This document shows positions 12,043 through 25,797 of a stretch of 64,000 nt of DNA, piece by piece. The notes under the pieces are model-generated. The model had not been told where the DNA came from and did no database searches. It worked only from the letters and a program-made list of their open reading frames with translations. The stretch covers positions 78,782,831 to 78,846,830 of the forward strand of contig OZ026527.1 in NCBI GenBank assembly GCA_964019695.1, written 5' to 3'. The position numbers and the translations under genes were made by a program. Within the stretch, counting starts at the first letter, position 1, and every line of letters starts with the position of its first letter. Source of the stretch: Loripinus fragilis. Lineage: Eukaryota; Mollusca; Bivalvia; Lucinida; Lucinidae.

Positions 12043-15000
12043 GAATTAAAAGTCAAAAATAAGAGGAAGGGGATATACAATTTTGAATTAGCTTTATGTA
12101 ATGTTATTCCTTTATTCCCTTTTTGCCCCCGCTCACTGGGGCCATAGAAATAGGTGGGCTGCCTTGTGCCTCTGTGGCAGAGCTGCTTGTATCATGAATA
12201 TAGCAGGGCTTAGGTTTACAAGTCAGGTAGAAGTCCTTCAAATTCAGAGGCAACAGTTACAGAGCAATAACCTGAAGCAAAGTTAGATGTCAACTAAGTA
12301 CATGACCGTGCAGTTTACATATTGGGTATGACCACAATAGACATGCATACTGGATTAATGTATCTACTCCACAATATATTGTTCTAGTGTACTGCTATGT
12401 GGAAATCTTCATGAGTAGAAGGTACAGCCATTAACATATTAGGCTGACCATATATGCGGTAAGGGTACTGCTCCTGACTGTTTAATCTCAAGAAGAGCAT
12501 CTTTAAATTTGCTTTTCTCTTCTAAGTCTAATTTAAATATTTTTTAAATACAAGGGTCTGGTAAGCAGTTTGTTGATGACTACTCACTGCCAGTAGTCAT
12601 ATTATGCTGTGACTGTGAATTAGGGTTGCTAGTGCAGTAATTCAGAAATAGCAAAATGAGTACCCCTTAAAATTGCCAAATGGGTATCTTAAAATGCTTT
12701 TCTCTTCCTTCTCTGATTTTAAGGGGTTAGTTGTCTATTTCATGGGTCTGGATAACAGTTTGTGGGCATTTCCTCAAAGCCATTGGTCTTAATATGCTGT
12801 AACTATATATTGGCAATGTGTATAAAAGTAAGAAAGAGGGCAAATATCAGGAATTGATACAATCAGGCACCACACCAGATCCAGGATACCAATGGAAAAG
12901 TGTATCCCTAATCTGACTACCATATAGGCAGGCAGTATGGATTCTGTAATTATTTCTGAAACTTCACATTTTTTCTTGGACTTCCATTGTGAATAAGGTA
13001 AGGGAATAGTGAAAAGATTTATATAAATATAATTTTGTCATTTTAATTCACTCCTTTTAAACCTTTTACCATAATATCTTGAATTAAAAGTCAAAAATAA
13101 GAGGAAGGGGATATACAATTTTGAATTAGCTTTATGTAATGTTATTCCTTTATTCCCTTTTTGCCCCCGCTCACTGGGGCCATAGAAATAGGTGGGCTGC
13201 CTTGTGCCTCTGTGGCAGAGCTGCTTGTATCATGAATATAGCAGGGCTTAGGTTTACAAGTCAGGTAGAAGTCCTTCAAATTCAGAGGCAACAGTTACAG
13301 AGCAATAACCTGAAGCAAAGTTAGATGTCAACTAAGTACATGACCGTGCAGTTTACATATTGGGTATGACCACAATAGACATGCATACTGGATTAATGTA
13401 TCTACTCCACAATATATTGTTCTAGTGTACTGCTATGTGGAAATATTCATGAGTAGAAGGTACAGCCATTAACATATTAGGCTGACCATATATGCGGTAA
13501 GGGTACTGCTCCTGACTGTTTAATCTCAAGAAGAGCATCTTTAAATTTGCTTTTCTCTTCTAAGTCTAATTTAAATATTTTTTTAAATACAAGGGTCTGG
13601 TAAGCAGTTTGTTGATGACTACTCACTGTCAGTAGTCATATTATGCTGTGACTGTGAATTAGGGTTGCTAGTGCAGTTATTCAGAAATAGCAAAATGAGT
13701 ACCCCTTAAAATTGCCAAATGGGCATCTTAAAATGCTTTTCTCTTCCTTCTCTGATTTTAAGGGGTTAGTTGTCTATTTCATGGGTCTGGATAACAGTTT
13801 GTGGGCATTTCCTCAAAGCCATTGGTCTGTAGATGCTGTAACTATATATTGGCAATGTGTATAAATTAAGAAAGAGGGCAAATATCAGGAATTGATACAA
13901 TCAGGCACCACACCAGACCCAGGATACCAATGGGAAAGTGTAACCCTAATCTGACTACCATATAGGCAGGCAGTATGGATTCTGTAATTATTTCTGAAAC
14001 TTCACATTTTTTCTTGGACTTCCATTGTGAATAAGGTAAGGGAATAGTGAAAAGATTTATTTAAATATAATTTTGTCATATTAATTCACTCCTTTTAAAT
14101 CTTTTACCATGATATCTTGAATTAAAAGTCAAAAATAAGAGGAAGGGGATATACATTTTTGAATTAGCTTTATGTAATGTTATTCCTTTATTCCCTTTTT
14201 GCCCCCGCTCACTGGGGCCATAGAAATAGGTGGGCTGCCTTGTGCCTCTGTGGCAGAGCTGCTTGTATCATGAATATAGCAGGGCTTAGGTTTACAAGTC
14301 AGGTAGAAGTCCTTCAAATTCAGAGGCAACAGTTACAGAGCAATAACCTGAAGCCAAGTTAGATGTCAACTAAGTACATGACCGTGCAGTTTACATATTG
14401 GGTATGACCACAATAGACATGCATACTGGATTAATGTATCTACTCCACAATATATTGTTCTAGTGTACTGCTATGTGGAAATATTCATGAGTAGAAGGTA
14501 CAGCCATTAACATATTAGGCTGACCATATATGCGGTAAGGGTACTGCTCCTGACTGTTTAATCTCAAGAAGAGCATCTTTAAATTTGCTTTTCTCTTCTA
14601 AGTCTAATTTAAATATTTTTTAAATACAAGGGTCTGGTAAGCAGTTTGTTGATGACTACTCACTGTCAGTAGTCATATTATGCTGTGACTGTGAATTAGG
14701 GTTGCTAGTGAAGTTATTCAGAAATAGCAAAATGAGTACCCCTTAAAATTGCTAAATGGGCATCTTAAAATGCTTTTCTCTTCCTTCTCTGATTTTAAGG
14801 GGTTAGTTGTCTATTTCATGGGTCTGGATAACAGTTTGTGGGCATTTCCTCAAAGCCATTGGTCTGTAGATGCTGTAACTATATATTGGCAATGTGTATA
14901 AATTAAGAAAGAGGGCAAATATCAGGAATTGATACAATCAGGCACCACACCAGACCCAGGATACCAATGGGAAAGTGTAACCCTAATCTGACTACCATAT

Positions 15001-17725
15001 AGGCAGGCAGTATGGATTCTGTAATTATTTCTGAAACTTCACATTTTTTCTTGGACTTCCATTGTGAATAAGGTAAGGGAATAGTGAAAAGATTTATTTA
15101 AATATAATTTTGTCATATTAATTCACTCCTTTTAAATCTTTTACCATGATATCTTGAATTAAAAGTCAAAAATAAGAGGAAGGGGATATACATTTTTGAA
15201 TTAGCTTTATGTAATGTTATTCCTTTATTCCCTTTTTGCCCCCGCTCACTGGGGCCATAGAAATAGGTGGGCTGCCTTGTGCCTCTGTGGCAGAGCTGCT
15301 TGTATCATGAATATAGCAGGGCTTAGGTTTACAAGTCAGGTAGAAGTCCTTCAAATTCAGAGGCAACAGTTACAGAGCAATAACCTGAAGCCAAGTTAGA
15401 TGTCAACTAAGTACATGACCGTGCAGTTTACATATTGGGTATGACCACAATAGACATGCATACTGGATTAATGTATCTACTCCACAATATATTGTTCTAG
15501 TGTACTGCTATGTGGAAATATTCATGAGTAGAAGGTACAGCCATTAACATATTAGGCTGACCATATATGCGGTAAGGGTACTGCTCCTGACTGTTTAATC
15601 TCAAGAAGAGCATCTTTAAATTTGCTTTTCTCTTCTAAGTCTAATTTAAATATTTTTTAAATACAAGGGTCTGGTAAGCAGTTTGTTGATGACTACTCAC
15701 TGTCAGTAGTCATATTATGCTGTGACTGTGAATTAGGGTTGCTAGTGAAGTTATTCAGAAATAGCAAAATGAGTACCCCTTAAAATTGCTAAATGGGCAT
15801 CTTAAAATGCTTTTCTCTTCCTTCTCTGATTTTAAGGGGTTAGTTGTCTATTTCATGGGTCTGGATAACAGTTTGTGGGCATTTCCTCAAAGCCATTGGT
15901 CTGTAGATGCTGTAACTATATATTGGCAATGTGTATAAATTAAGAAAGAGGGCAAATATCAGGAATTGATACAATCAGGCACCACACCAGACCCAGGATA
16001 CCAATGGGAAAGTGTAACCCTAATCTGACTACCATATAGGCAGGCAGTATGGATTCTGTAATTATTTCTGAAACTTCACATTTTTTCTTGGACTTCCATT
16101 GTGAATAAGGTAAGGGAATAGTGAAAAGATTTATTTAAATATAATTTTGTCATATTAATTCACTCCTTTTAAATCTTTTACCATGATATCTTGAATTAAA
16201 AGTCAAAAATAAGAGGAAGGGGATATACATTTTTGAATTAGCTTTATGTAATGTTATTCCTTTATTCCCTTTTTGCCCCCGCTCACTGGGGCCATAGAAA
16301 TAGGTGGGCTGCCTTGTGCCTCTGTGGCAGAGCTGCTTGTATCATGAATATAGCAGGGCTTAGGTTTACAAGTCAGGTAGAAGTCCTTCAAATTCAGAGG
16401 CAACAGTTACAGAGCAATAACCTGAAGCAAAGTTAGATGTCAACTAAGTACATGACCGTGCAGTTTACATATTGGGTATGACCACAATAGACATGCATAC
16501 TGGATTAATGTATCTACTCCACAATATATTGTTCTAGTGTACTGCTATGTGGAAATATTCATGAGTAGAAGGTACAGCCATTAACATATTAGGCTGACCA
16601 TATATGCGGTAAGGGTACTGCTCCTGACTGTTTAATCTCAAGAAGAGCATCTTTAAATTTGCTTTTCTCTTCTAAGTCTAATTTAAATATTTTTTAAATA
16701 CAAGGGTCTGGTAAGCAGTTTGTTGATGACTACTCACTGTCAGTAGTCATATTATGCTGTGACTGTGAATTAGGGTTGCTAGTGCAGTTATTCAGAAATA
16801 GCAAAATGAGTACCCCTTAAAATTGCCAAATGGGCATCTTAAAATGCTTTTCTCTTCCTTCTCTGATTTTAAGGGGTTAGTTGTCTATTTCATGGGTCTG
16901 GATAACAGTTTGTGGGCATTTCCTCAAAGCCATTGGTCTGTAGATGCTGTAACTATATATTGGCAATGTGTATAAAGTAAGAAAGAGGGCAAATATCAGG
17001 AATTGATACAATCAGGCACCACACCAGACCCAGGATACCAATGGGAAAGTGTAACCCTAATCTGACTACCATATAGGCAGGCAGTATGGATTCTGTAATT
17101 ATTTCTGAAACTTCACATTTTTTCTTGGACTTCCATTGTGAATAAGGTAAGGGAATAGTGAAAAGATTTATTTAAATATAATTTTGTCATATTAATTCAC
17201 TCCTTTTAAATCTTTTACCATGATATCTTGAATTAAAAGTCAAAAATAAGAGGAAGGGGATATACATTTTTGAATTAGCTTTATGTAATGTTATTCCTTT
17301 ATTCCCTTTTTGCCCCCGCTCACTGGGGCCATAGAAATAGGTGGGCTGCCTTGTGCCTCTGTGGCAGAGCTGCTTGTATCATGAATATAGCAGGGCTTAG
17401 GTTTACAAGTCAGGTAGAAGTCCTTCAAATTCAGAGGCAACAGTTACAGAGCAATAACCTGAAGCCAAGTTAGATGTCAACTAAGTACATGACCGTGCAG
17501 TTTACATATTGGGTATGACCATAATAGACATGCATACTGGATTAATATATCTACTCCACAATATATTGTTCTAGTGTACTGCTATGTGGAAATATTCATG
17601 AGTAGAAGGTGCAGCCATGAACAGATTAGACTGACCATATATGCGGTTAGGGTACTGCTCTTGACTGTTTAATCTCAAGAAAAGCATCTTTAAATTTGCT
17701 TTTCTCTTCTAAATCTGATTTAAAG
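12043..17725. repeat. satellite family A, homogenised part
   Basis: Monomers start at 12043, 13081, 14119, 15156, 16193 and 17230 with periods 1038, 1038, 1037, 1037 and 1037, and are close to identical. The last is cut at about 17725 by the switch to family B. Small shared variants (such as GGTCTGTAGATGCTG from the 13.8-kb monomer onward) separate subgroups. Copy number depends on correct assembly. Confidence 0.95.
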
Positions 17726-20700
17726 ACTTTAAAGTTAGTGATAATATGGCAAAAAGATAATCCAGATCAGACGGCTCCTGAAGGAAAATCTGATCTGTGT
17801 TATCACTATTTGCCACCTTAACATTACCTCTGATAACAACTTATCTTACCTGAGGAAATAGAATAACACAGTTCAGACCACTCCTGAAGGAACAGTCTGA
17901 TCTGTTTTTACACTATTCTTCTCCGGCAAGGTAAGGTGGGCAAGATAAGGTGTGTAAAAGGTTTCCCTTGAGGTGGCAAAGAGTATAAACACTGATCAGA
18001 CTGCTCTTTTAAGTAAGTCTCCTCTGTGTTTACAATATTTGCCATTTTAACAATACCTTCTAAACACCTTATAGTGCCTGAGCAAATAGTTAACGCAGAT
18101 TGGACCGTTCCTGATGGATAGTATGATCAGTGTTTTCACTATTGGCCATTTTAATACTACCAGATAAGCACCTTATTATGCTTATGCAAATAAATGCAAA
18201 CCCAGATCAGCCCCTCCTTAAGGAATGGTCTGCTCAATGTTTACATTATTTGCTCAAACATGATGAGCTGTGAGAAAGATAGTCTTTATATGACAAATAG
18301 TGTAAACAATGGTCAGAATGCTCTTGATGGAATTGTCTGATCTAAGTTAGCACTATATGCTCAGGAAAATTGCCATCTATTGCATTCGCTGTCTAATACA
18401 GAGTTTAAAGGTAGTGATGATATGGCAAAAAGATAATCCAGATCAGACTTTTCTGAAGGAAAGTCTGATCTGTGCTGTCACTATTTGCCACCTTAACATT
18501 ACCTTTTAAAACAACTTATCTTACCTTAGGAAATAGAATAACACAGTTCAGACCACTCCTGAAGGAACAATCTGATCTGTTTTTACACTATTCTTCTTAG
18601 GCAAGGTAATGTGGGCAAGCTAAGGTGTGTAAAAGGTTTTTATTGAGGTGGCAAAGAGTATAAACACTGATCAGACTGCTCTTAAAGTAAGTCTCCTCTG
18701 TGTTTAAAATATTTGCCATTTCAACAATACCATCTAAACACCTTATAGTGCCTGAGCAAATAGTAAACCCAGATGGGACTGTTCCTGATGGATTGTTTGA
18801 TCAGTGTTTTCACTATTGGCCATTTTAATACTACCAGATAAGCACCTTATTATGCCTATGCAAATAAATGCAAACCCAGATCAGAACCCTCCTAAAGGAA
18901 TGGTCTGATCAATGTTTTCATTATTTGCTCAAACATGATGAGTTGTGTGAAAGATAGTCTTTATATGGCAAATAGTGTAAACAATGGTCAGAATGCTCTT
19001 GATGGAATGGTCTTATCTAAGTTAGCACTATATGCTCAGGAAAATTGCAATCTAATGCATTCGCTGTCTGATACAGAGTTTAATGGTTGTGATGATATGG
19101 CAAAAAGATAACCCAGAACAGACAGCTCCCGAAGGAAAATCTGATCTGTGCTGTCACTATTTGCCACCTTAACATTACCTTTTAAAACAACTTATCTTAC
19201 CTGAGGAAATAGAATAACACAGTTCAGACCACTCCTGAAGGAACAGTCTGATCTGTTTTTACACTATTCTTCTTAGGCAAGGTAATGTGGGCAAGATAAG
19301 GTGTGTAAAAGGTTTTTATTGAGGTGGCAAAGAGTATAAACACTGATCAGACTGCTCTTTAAGTAAGTCTCCTCTGTGTTTAAAATATTTGCCATTTCAA
19401 CAATACCATCTAAACACCTTATAGTGCCTGAGCAAATAGTAAACCCAGATGGGACTGTTCCTGATGGATTGTTTGATCAGTGTTTTCACTATTGGCCATT
19501 TTAATACTCCCAGATAAGCACCTTATTATGCCTATGCAAATAAATGCAAACCCTGATCAGAACCCTCCTAAAGGAATGGTCTGATCAATGTTTTCATTAT
19601 TTGCTCAAACATGATGAGTTGTGTGAAAGATAGTCTTTATATGGCAAATAGTGTAAACAATGGTCAGAATGCTCTTGATGGAATGGTCTGATCTAAGTTA
19701 GCACTATATGCTCAGGAAAATTGCAATCTAATGCATTCGCTGTCTGATACAGAGTTTAAAGGTTGTGATGATATGGCAAAAAGATAACCCAGAACAGACA
19801 GCTCCCAAAGGAAAGTCTGATCTGTGTTGTCACTATTTGCCACCATAACATGACCTTTGAAAACAACTTATCCTGTCTGAGGAAATAGAATAACACAGAT
19901 CTGACCACTCCTGAAGGAACAGTCTGATCTGTTTTTACACTATTCTTCTCCGGCAAGGTAAGGTGGGCAAGGTAAGGTGTGTAAAAGGTTTCCCTTGAGG
20001 TGGCAAAGAGTATAAACACTGATCAGACTGCTTTTTTAAGTAAGTCTCCTCTGTGTTTACAATATTTGCTATTTTAACAATACCTTCTAAACACCTTATA
20101 GTGCCTGAGCAAATAGTTAATGCAGATTGGACAGTTCCTGATGGATAGTATGATCAGTGTTTTCACTATTGGCCATTTAAATACTACCAGATTAGCACCT
20201 TATTATGCTTATGCAAATAAATGCAAACCCAGATCAGACACCTCCTTAAGGAATGGTCTGATCAATGTTTACATTATTTGCTCAAAAATGATGAGCTGTG
20301 AGAAAGATAGTCTTTATATGGCAAATAGTGTAAACAATGGTCAGAATGCTCTTGATGGAATTGTCTGATCTAAGTTAGCACTATATGCTCAGGAAAATTG
20401 CCATCTATTGCATTCGCTGTCTAATACAGAGTTTAAAGGTAGTGATGATATGGCAAAAAGGTAATACAGATCAGACTTTTCTGAAGGAAAGTCCGATCTG
20501 TGCTGTCTCTATTTGCCACCTTAACATTACCTTTTAAAACAACTTATCTTACCTGAGGAAATAGAATAACACAGTTCAGACCACTCCTGAAGGAACAGTC
20601 TGATCTGTTTTTACACTATTCTTCTTAGGCAAGGTCAGGTGGGCAAGATAAGGTGTGTAAAAGGTTTTTATTGAGGTGGCAAAGAGTATAAACACTGATC

Positions 20701-23700
20701 AGACTGCTCTTTTAAGTAAGTCTCCTCTGTGTTTACAATATTTGCCATTTTAACAATACCTTTTAAACACCTTATAGTGCCTGAGCAAATAGTTAACGCA
20801 GATTGGACCGTTCCTGATGGATAGTATGATCAGTGTTTTCACTATTGGCCATTTTAATACTACCAGATAAGCACCTTATTATGCTTATGCAAATAAATGC
20901 AAACCAAGATCAGCCCCTCCTTAAGGAATGGTCTGCTCAATGTTTACATTATTTGCTCAAACATGATGAGCTGTGAGAAAGATAGTCTTTATATGACAAA
21001 TAGTGTAAACAATGGTCAGAATGCTCTTGATGGAATTGTCTGATCTAAGTTAGCACTATATGCTCAGGGAAATTGCCATCTATTGCATTCGCTGTCTAAT
21101 ACAGAGTTTAAAGGTAGTGATGATATGGCAAAAAGATAATCCAGAACAGACTTTTCTGAAGGAAAGTCTGATCTGTGCTGTCACTATTTGCCACCTTAAC
21201 ATTACCTTTTAAAACAACTTATCTTACCTAAGGAAATAGAATAACACAGTTCAGACCACTCCTGAAGGAACAGTCTGACCTGTTTTTACACTATTCTTCT
21301 TAGGCAAGGTAATGTGGGCAAGATAAGGTGTGTAAAAGGTTTTTATTGAGGTGGCAAAGAGTATAAACACTGATCAGACTGCTCTTTTAAGTAAGTCTCC
21401 TCTGTGTTTAAAATATTTGCCATTTCAACAATACCATCGAAACACCTTATAGTGCCTGAGCAAATAGTAAACCCAGATGGGACTGTTCCTGATGGATAGT
21501 ATGATCAGTGTTTTCACTATTGGCCATTTTAAAACTACCAGATAAGCACCTTATTATGCCTATGCAAATAAATGCAAACCCAGATCAGACCCCTCCTAAA
21601 GGAATGGTCTGATCAATGTTTTCATTATTTGCTCAAACATAATGAGTTGTGTGAAAGATAGTCTTTATATGGCAAATAGTGTAAACAATGGTCAGAATGC
21701 TTTTGATGGAATGGTCTGATCTAAGTTAGCACTATATGCTCAGGAAAATTGCAATCTAATGCATTCGCTGTCTGATACAGAGTTTAAAGGTTGTGATGAT
21801 ATGGCAAAAAGATAACCCAGAACAGACAGCTCCCGAAGGAAAATCTGATCTGTGTTGTCACTATTTGCCACCATAACATGACCTTTTAAAACAACTTATC
21901 CTGTCTGAGGAAATAGAATAACACAGATCAGACCACTCCTGAAGGAACAGTCTGATCTGTTTTACACTATTCTTCTTAGGCAAGGCAATGTGGGCAAGAT
22001 AAGGTGTGTAAAAGGTTTCCATTGAGGTGGCAAAGAGTATAAACACTGATCAGACTGCTCTTTAAGTAAGTCTCCTCTGTGTTTAAAATATTTGCCATTT
22101 CAACAATACCTTCTAAACACCTTATAGTGACTGAGCAAATAGTTTACGCAGATTGGACCGTTCCTGATGGATAGTATGATCAGTGTTTTCACTATTGGCC
22201 ATTTTAATACTACCAGATAAGCACCTTATAATTCTTATGCAAATAAATGCAAACCCAGAACAGCCCCTCTTTAAGGAATGGTCTGCTCAATGTTTTCATT
22301 ATTTGCTCAAACATGATGAGCTGTGAGAAAGATAGTCTTTATATGACAAATAGTGTAAACAATGGTCAGAATGCTCTTGATGGAATTGTCTGATCTAAGT
22401 TAGCACTATATGCTCAGGAAAATTGCCATCTATTGCATTCGCTGTCTAATACAGAGATAAAGGTAGTGATGATATGGCAAAAAGATAATCCAGATCAGAC
22501 TTTTCTGAAGGAAAGTCTGATCTGTGCTGTCACTATTTGCCACCTTAACATTACCTTTTAAAACAACTTATCTTACCTAAGGAAATAGAATAACACAGTT
22601 CAGACCACTCCTGAAGGAACAGTCTGATCTGTTTTTACACTATTCTTCTTAGGCAAGGTAATGTGGGCAAGATAAGGTGTGTAAAAGGTTTTTATTGAGG
22701 TGGCAAAGAGTATAAACACTGATCAGACTGCTCTTTAAGTAAGTCTCCTCTGTGTTTAAAATATTTGCCATTTCAACAATACCATCTAAACACCTTATAG
22801 TGCCTGAGCAAATAGTAAACCCAGATGGGACTGTTCCTAATGGATAGTATGATCAGTGTTTTCACTATTGGCCATTTTAATACTACCAGATAAGCACCTT
22901 ATTATGCCTATGCAAATAAATGCAAACCCAGATCAGAACCCTCCTAAAGGAATGGTCTGATCAATGTTTTCATTATTTGCTCAAACATGATGAGTTGTGT
23001 GAAAGATAGTCTTTATATGGCAAAAAGTGTAAACAATGGTCAGAATGCTCTTGATGGAATGGTCTTATCTAAGTTAGCACTATATTTTGTTTTGTTTGAT
23101 CTGATTCTTTACGTCCACTCAACAATCTTTCAGTTATGCGGGACGGTTCTTCCTGGGTTTAACCAGTACTAAGCTAGGATAAATGTGTCTTGCTCAAGGA
23201 CCACAACGCAATGACGCCGGTGAGGCTCGAACCCGCTACCCTTCGGTCTCGAGTCAAGCACTCTACCACTGAGCCACTGCGCTCCCGTGTTAGCACTATA
23301 TGCTCAGGAAAATTGCAATCTAATGCATTCGCTGTCTGATACAGAGTTTAAAGGTTGTGATGATATGGCAAAAAGATAACCCAGAACAGACAGCTCCCAA
23401 AGGAAAGTCTGATCTGTGTTGTCACTATTTGCCACCATAACATGACTTTTGAAAACAACTTATCCTGTCTGAGGAAATAGAATAACATAGATCAGACCAC
23501 TCCTGAAGGAACAGTCTGATCTGTTTTTACACTATTCTTCTCGGGCAAGGTAAGGTGGGCAAGGTAAGGTGTGTAAAAGGTTTCCCTTGAGGTGGCAAAG
23601 AGTATAAACACTGATCAGACTGCTCTTTTAAGTAAGTCTCCTCTGTGTTTACAATATTTGCCATTTTAACAATACCTTCTAAACACCTTATAGTGCCTGA

Positions 23701-24250
23701 GCAAATAGTTAACGCAGATTGGACGGTTCCTGATGGATAGTATGATCAGTGTTTTCACTATTGGCCATTTAAATACTACCAGATAAGCACCTTATTATGC
23801 TTATGCAAATAAATGCAAATCCAGATCAGACCCCTCCTTAAGGAATGGTCTGATCAATGTTTACATTATTTGCTCAAACATGATGAGCTGTGAGAAAGAT
23901 AGTCTTTATATGACAAATAGTGTAAACAATGGTCAGAATGCTCTTGATGGAATTGTCTGATCTAAGTTAGCACTATATGCTCAGGAAAATTGCCATCTAT
24001 TGCATTCGCTGTCTAATACAGAGTTTAAAGGTAGTGATGATATGGCAAAAAGATAATCCAGATCAGATTTTTCTGAAGGAAAGTCTGATCTGTGCTGTCA
24101 CTATTTGCCACCTTAACATTACCTTTTAAAACAACTTATCTTACCTTAGGAAATAGAATAACACAGTTCAGACCACTCCTGAAGGAACAGTCTGCTCTGT
24201 TTTTACACTATTCTTCTTAGGCAAGGTAATGTGGGCAAGATAAGGTGTGT
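17726..24250. repeat. satellite family B, block 1: 676-bp higher-order repeat
   Basis: The landmark GAGTTTAAAGG recurs at 18401, 19076, 19752, 20429, 21104, 21780, 22454, 23344 (216 bp of SINE plus target duplication included) and 24021, every 674-677 bp. Each unit consists of six ~113-bp monomers sharing an imperfect palindrome of the type CAGATCAGAC, CTCCTGAAGGAA, GTCTGATCTG, followed by CACTATTTGCC-like and CTTATnnTGCCTGAG-like blocks. Two unit subtypes occur: GCCATCTATTGC with GATAATCCAGATC, and GCAATCTAATGC with GATAACCCAGAAC. No conserved reading frame is present. Confidence 0.95.
23086..23288 (-). mobile_element. tRNA-headed SINE in a family B unit
   Basis: This is the same SINE family as at 10799, minus strand, with intact A-box-like and B-box-like elements. 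It is flanked by a perfect 13-bp duplication GTTAGCACTATAT (23073-23085 and 23289-23301). No other family B unit carries it, so it is a single late insertion. Confidence 0.93.
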
Positions 24251-25797
24251 TCGATATCTTGAATTAAAAGTCAAAAATAAGAGGAAGGGGATATATATTT
24301 TTGAATTAGCTTTATGTAATGTTGTTCCTTTATTCCCTTTTTGCCCCCGCTCACTGGGGCCATAGAAATAGGTGGGCTGCCTAGTGCCTCTGTGGCAGAG
24401 CTGTTTGTATCATGAATACAGCAGGGCTTAGGTTTACAAGTCAGGTAGAAGTCCTTCAAATTCAGAGGCAACAGTTACAGAGCAATAACCTGAAGCCAAG
24501 TTAGATGTCAACTGAGTAAATGACCGTGCAGTTTACATATTGGGTATGACCACAATAGACATGCATACTGGATTAATATATCTACTCCACAATATATTGT
24601 TCCAGTGTACTGCTATGTGGAAATATTCATGAGTAGAGGGTACAGCCATGAACATATTAGGCTGACCATATATGCGGTAAGGGTACTGCTCCTGACTGTT
24701 TAATCTCAAGAAGAGCATCTTTAAATTTGCTTTTCTCTTCTAAGTCTAATTTAAATATTTTTTAAATACAAGGGTCTGGTAAGCAGTTTGTTGATGACTA
24801 CTCACTGCCAGTAGTCATATTATGCTGGGACTGCGAATTAGGGTTGCTAGTGCAGTAATTCAGAAATAGCAAAATGAGTACCCCTTAAAATTGCCAAATG
24901 GGCATCTTAAAATGCTTTTCTCTTCCTTCTCTGATTTTAAGGGGTTAGTTGTCTATTTCAAGGGTCTGGATAACAGTTTGTGGGCATTTCCTCAAAGCCA
25001 TTGGTCTTAATATGCTGTAACTATATATTGGCAATGTGTATAAAAGTAAGAAAGAGGGCAAATATCAGGAATTGATACAATCAGGCACCACACCAGACCC
25101 AGGATACCAATGGAAAAGTGTATCCCTAATCTGACTACCATATAGGCAGGCAGTATGGATTCTGTAATTATTTCTGAAACTTCACATTTTTTCTTGGACT
25201 TCCATTGTGAATAAGGTAAGGGAATAGTGAAAAGATTTATATAAATATAATTTTGTCATATTAATTCACTCCTTTTAAACCTTTTACCATAATATCTTGA
25301 ATTAAAAGTCAAAAATAAGAGGAAGGGGATATACATTTTTGAATTAGCTTTATGTAATGTTATTCCTTTATTCCCTTTTTGCCCCCGCTCACTGGGGCCA
25401 TAGAAATAGGTGGGCTGCCTTGTGCCTCTGTGGCAGAGCTGCTTGTATCATGAATATAGCAGGGCTTAGGTTTACAAGTCAGGTAGAAGTCCTTCAAATT
25501 CAGAGGCAACAGTTACAGAGCAATAACCTGAAGCCAAGTTAGATGTCAACTAAGTACATGACCGTGCAGTTTACATATTGGGTATGACCATAATAGACAT
25601 GCATACTGGATTAATATATCTACTCCACAATATATTGTTCTAGTGTACTGCTATGTGGAAATATTCATGAGTAGAAGGTGCAGCCATGAACATATTAGAC
25701 TGACCATATATGCGGTTAGGGTACTGCTCTTGACTGTTTAATCTCAAGAAAAGCATCTTTAAATTTGCTTTTCTCTTCTAAATCTGATTTAAAGATT
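24251..25797. repeat. family A island inside family B
   Basis: Family B stops within GATAAGGTGTGT and family A begins at TCGATATCTTGAATT. One full monomer starts at 24261, a second at 25299 (1038 bp apart), and the second breaks off at the common A-to-B junction near 25797. The first monomer has the same sub-type bases as the one at 11005 (ATATATTTTTGAATTAG, TTTGTATCATGAATACAGC) rather than those of the nearby 17-kb copies. Confidence 0.93.

Noticed and set aside
8779..25542. Recurrent 61-69-codon open frames on both strands of family A
   Set aside because: They recur only because the 1038-bp unit recurs. The same bases are open on both strands in different copies, and small changes swap which strand is open.
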